Positions 3,275 through 5,480 of a DNA stretch of 5,480 bases are shown here, in pieces. The position numbers were made by a program, and so were the translations under genes. This DNA is from Polyangia bacterium. Lineage in GTDB: Bacteria; Myxococcota_A; Polyangia; Polyangiales; Polyangiaceae. The DNA lies in assembly GCA_030430975.1 (NCBI GenBank), contig JAUIKB010000448.1, positions 1 through 5,480 on the forward strand, written 5' to 3'. How positions within the stretch are numbered: the stretch's first letter is position 1; every line of letters begins with the position of its first letter. A model generated the notes under the pieces. The model did no database searches, was not told the DNA's origin, and saw only the letters and a list, made by a program, of their open reading frames with translations.

Positions 3275-5480
3275 ATGACCTTACTTCGCACTTCGAACCT
3301 CATGACGCTCGCTGCTCTGGCGCTCTTCAGCGCCGCCTGCAGCTCCGATCCCGGCTCCGGGACCTCTGCTGAATCGCCCACCTTCTCGTCTGATGACCCC
3401 AACCTCGGTGATCCGGGCGACGGCTTCGGCACCGGCGGCACCGGCGGCGGCAACGCGGGCGGTGGCACGGGCGGCGGCGCTGGAGACCCTGGAACCGGCC
3501 CCGATGACCCAACTCGCGACATCGAAGAGGCCGACATCATCAAGCTTCAGGACGGCACGCTTTACGCCATGTCGCGCGTCGGCGGCCTGAGCGTGATCGA
3601 CACGTCGACGAAGGACCAACTCAAGGTCACCGGCCGCTACCGCAGCGACGCCGAACCCTTCGAGATGTACCTGCGCGACAACATCGTCCTCGGCTTGTTC
3701 AACGCCTACCGCTACTACACGGAAACCGAGTTCGGTTGGGACTGGGTCGAGTCGAGCCGCATCGTGGCCCTCGACGTGTCCAATCCACAGGACATCAAGG
3801 TCGTCGGCCAGTTCGAACAACCCGGCCAGATCTCCGATTCGCGCATCGTCGGTGACGTGTTGTACGTCGTCAGCCACGAGAACGGCTACTGCTACAACTG
3901 CGACGACACGCCGCGCACCTCGGTCGTGTCGATCGACATCGGCTCGTCAGAATTCACGAAAGTCGACCAGCTCGCGTTCGCCGATCAACAGGACGAGTGG
4001 GGCTGGGGTCCACGTAGCGTCACGGTGACGACCGATCGCATGTACGTCTCGGGGAGGGGCTCATGGAACAACGAGTATGGCTCCTCGATTCAGGTCGTGG
4101 ACATCTCCGATCCGGGCGGGGACATGGTCGAGGGCATGGAGCTGCGCGCCGACGGCGAGATCAACAGCCGCTGGCAGATGAGCGAACACGACGGTGTCCT
4201 GCGCGTCATCAGCCAGCCCGGCTCGTGGGATCTCGAAGACGCCCCGACCATTCAAACCTTCACCATCAACGCCTCCGACGACATCGCCCCGCTCGGCAAG
4301 ACCGAGATGGTCCTGCCCCGCCCCGAGCAGCTGCGCAGCGTGCGCTTCGACCAGGAGCGCGCGTACGCGATCACCTTCGAGCGCACCGACCCACTGTTCA
4401 CGATCGATCTGTCGCAACCCGAAGACCCGAAACAGATGGGCGAGCTCGAAATGCCTGGCTGGGTGTTCCACATGGAGCCGCGCGGGGACCGACTGCTCGC
4501 CCTCGGCTACGACAACACTAACGAAGAGGGCTCGGTCAACGTGTCGATCTTCGACGTCAGCGACATGGCTGAGCCGACGATGCTCGACCGCGTGAACTTC
4601 GGCGGCGACTGGGGCAACCTCGCCGAGGATCAGGATCGCATCCACAAGGCATTCGGCATTCTGCCCGACCTGGGCATGATCATGGTTCCCTACAGCGGCT
4701 GGGACTACGGGTCGTGCGGCACGTATCACAGCGGGGTTCAGCTGATCGACTGGAACCGTGACAACCTGTCTAAGCGAGGTGTGGCGCCCAGCGTTGGGCA
4801 AGCGCGACGTGCCTTTGTCGACGGCGACCGACTGTTCACGGTCTCGGACGATCGCGTGCAAACCTTCGACTTCGAGGACCGCGACAACCCGCTGCTGAAG
4901 GCGAACGCGACCCTCGCACGACGCGTGTCTCACACGGCCGTCGCGGGAGACAAGCTCGTCCGCCTGGGCGTCGATTGGTGGACCGACTCCGCCCAGCTCG
5001 ACGTCACGCCCATGGCGCAGGCCACGAGTCCGGAATCGCAGGGCGAGCTGGACATCGAGAAGCAGGTCGCCGGCAGCGGATGCGGCTACGGCTTCTCAGA
5101 CGCCCGCATGTTCACCGAAGGCGACAGCGTCTACGTGGTGTACCGCAACGTCGACTATGGCGACGACTACGACAGCTACTCCGAGAACAGCGCCATCGCC
5201 GTCGTCGACATATCCGATCCGAGTTCTCCGAAACTCGCCGCTCACCACGATCTCGACTTCGCCGAACAGAACTACTGGGGTGGCTACGGCATCGACTCGG
5301 TCATCCCCAGCGGCGAATCCGTGGTGCGAATCGGCAGCACGCTCGTGTTCGAACGCTACGATTTCGGCGACAACGGCGACGGCAAGGGTTGGCTCGACGT
5401 CGTCGACCTAAGCACTCCCACCAAGCCCGTAACGACGCAGCTCGCCCTACCGGCCGCCAAGGGACTCACCGGGCTGCACG
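3275..5480 (+). CDS. Beta-propeller domain lipoprotein, partial (3' end outside window)
   Basis: The frame is open for 735 codons to the right edge. The signal peptide ends with the lipobox FSAAC, so Cys22 is the predicted lipid anchor, followed by a Ser/Asp-rich part and a Gly/Thr-rich linker (about 49-75). At 82-90 comes DIEEADIIK, close to the start motif of the secreted beta-propeller family (PF09826-like; typically V/I-D/E-E-A-D-I-V-K). Repeated blade signatures of type hydrophobic-D-[VIL]-S-x-P occur near Asp109, 167, 276, 378, 427, 645 and 711, the last ones close to the edge. Trp, Tyr and Asp are abundant. Non-lipid cysteines are Cys206 and Cys209 (CYNC) and the distant Cys481 and Cys603. 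DNGDG at 699-703 is a possible Ca2+-binding turn. The propeller probably acts at the cell surface or in the periplasm as a binding scaffold; no catalytic residues are evident. Codons end in G/C more consistently than in apaG. Start choice is secure, with GGAGG four bases upstream. Confidence 0.9.
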   Translation, partial: MTLLRTSNLMTLAALALFSAACSSDPGSGTSAESPTFSSDDPNLGDPGDGFGTGGTGGGNAGGGTGGGAGDPGTGPDDPTRDIEEADIIKLQDGTLYAMSRVGGLSVIDTSTKDQLKVTGRYRSDAEPFEMYLRDNIVLGLFNAYRYYTETEFGWDWVESSRIVALDVSNPQDIKVVGQFEQPGQISDSRIVGDVLYVVSHENGYCYNCDDTPRTSVVSIDIGSSEFTKVDQLAFADQQDEWGWGPRSVTVTTDRMYVSGRGSWNNEYGSSIQVVDISDPGGDMVEGMELRADGEINSRWQMSEHDGVLRVISQPGSWDLEDAPTIQTFTINASDDIAPLGKTEMVLPRPEQLRSVRFDQERAYAITFERTDPLFTIDLSQPEDPKQMGELEMPGWVFHMEPRGDRLLALGYDNTNEEGSVNVSIFDVSDMAEPTMLDRVNFGGDWGNLAEDQDRIHKAFGILPDLGMIMVPYSGWDYGSCGTYHSGVQLIDWNRDNLSKRGVAPSVGQARRAFVDGDRLFTVSDDRVQTFDFEDRDNPLLKANATLARRVSHTAVAGDKLVRLGVDWWTDSAQLDVTPMAQATSPESQGELDIEKQVAGSGCGYGFSDARMFTEGDSVYVVYRNVDYGDDYDSYSENSAIAVVDISDPSSPKLAAHHDLDFAEQNYWGGYGIDSVIPSGESVVRIGSTLVFERYDFGDNGDGKGWLDVVDLSTPTKPVTTQLALPAAKGLTGLH

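Noticed and set aside
4061..4933. 290-codon open frame on the minus strand (also 3281-3877)
   Set aside because: These lie wholly inside the beta-propeller gene; strongly G/C-ending codons there suppress stops on the opposite strand. They have no recognisable domains.

Overview
The window looks like a piece of a high-GC genome from Myxococcota (a myxobacterium, perhaps Polyangia-like). This is an inference. It rests on cysteine-rich and Gly/Ser/Thr-linker lipoproteins packed side by side, strongly G/C-ending codons, and a near-ideal sigma-54 promoter, all of which are common in that phylum. No rRNA, tRNA, CRISPR array or mobile element was seen.

Layout. (1) 1-524, minus strand: the N-terminal part of a secreted lipoprotein built from tandem cysteine modules; it runs off the left edge. 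(2) 525-721: a divergent intergenic region with an A+T-rich core and two neighbouring dyads, one of them a perfect 20-bp palindrome. (3) 722-1150, plus: a small lipoprotein, possibly with an OB-fold of the tRNA_anti-like type. (4) 1178-2344, plus: a modular lipoprotein with a duplicated four-cysteine module on either side of a Gly-rich linker, followed by two beta-sandwich (carboxypeptidase-regulatory-like) domains. (5) 2423-2830, plus: apaG, the only gene recognised with near certainty. (6) 2831-3236: no convincing gene; it holds a short high-GC3 open stretch that may be a gene remnant, and several inverted repeats. (7) 3237-3272: a sigma-54 type -24/-12 promoter followed directly by a perfect 7-bp inverted repeat that contains the Shine-Dalgarno sequence of the next gene. 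(8) 3275-5480, plus: a large lipoprotein with a beta-propeller domain, open at the right edge.

How they may fit together. Genes 722-1150 and 1178-2344 are 27 bp apart and probably co-transcribed; apaG follows after 78 bp and could be read through. Four of the five genes encode predicted lipoproteins, so the window is mainly about the cell envelope. The most unusual part is the start of the propeller gene: the predicted sigma-54 start site falls inside the loop of the inverted repeat. A sigma-54 transcript would therefore lack the 5' arm and have a free ribosome binding site, while any read-through transcript from upstream would carry the hairpin with the ribosome binding site masked.
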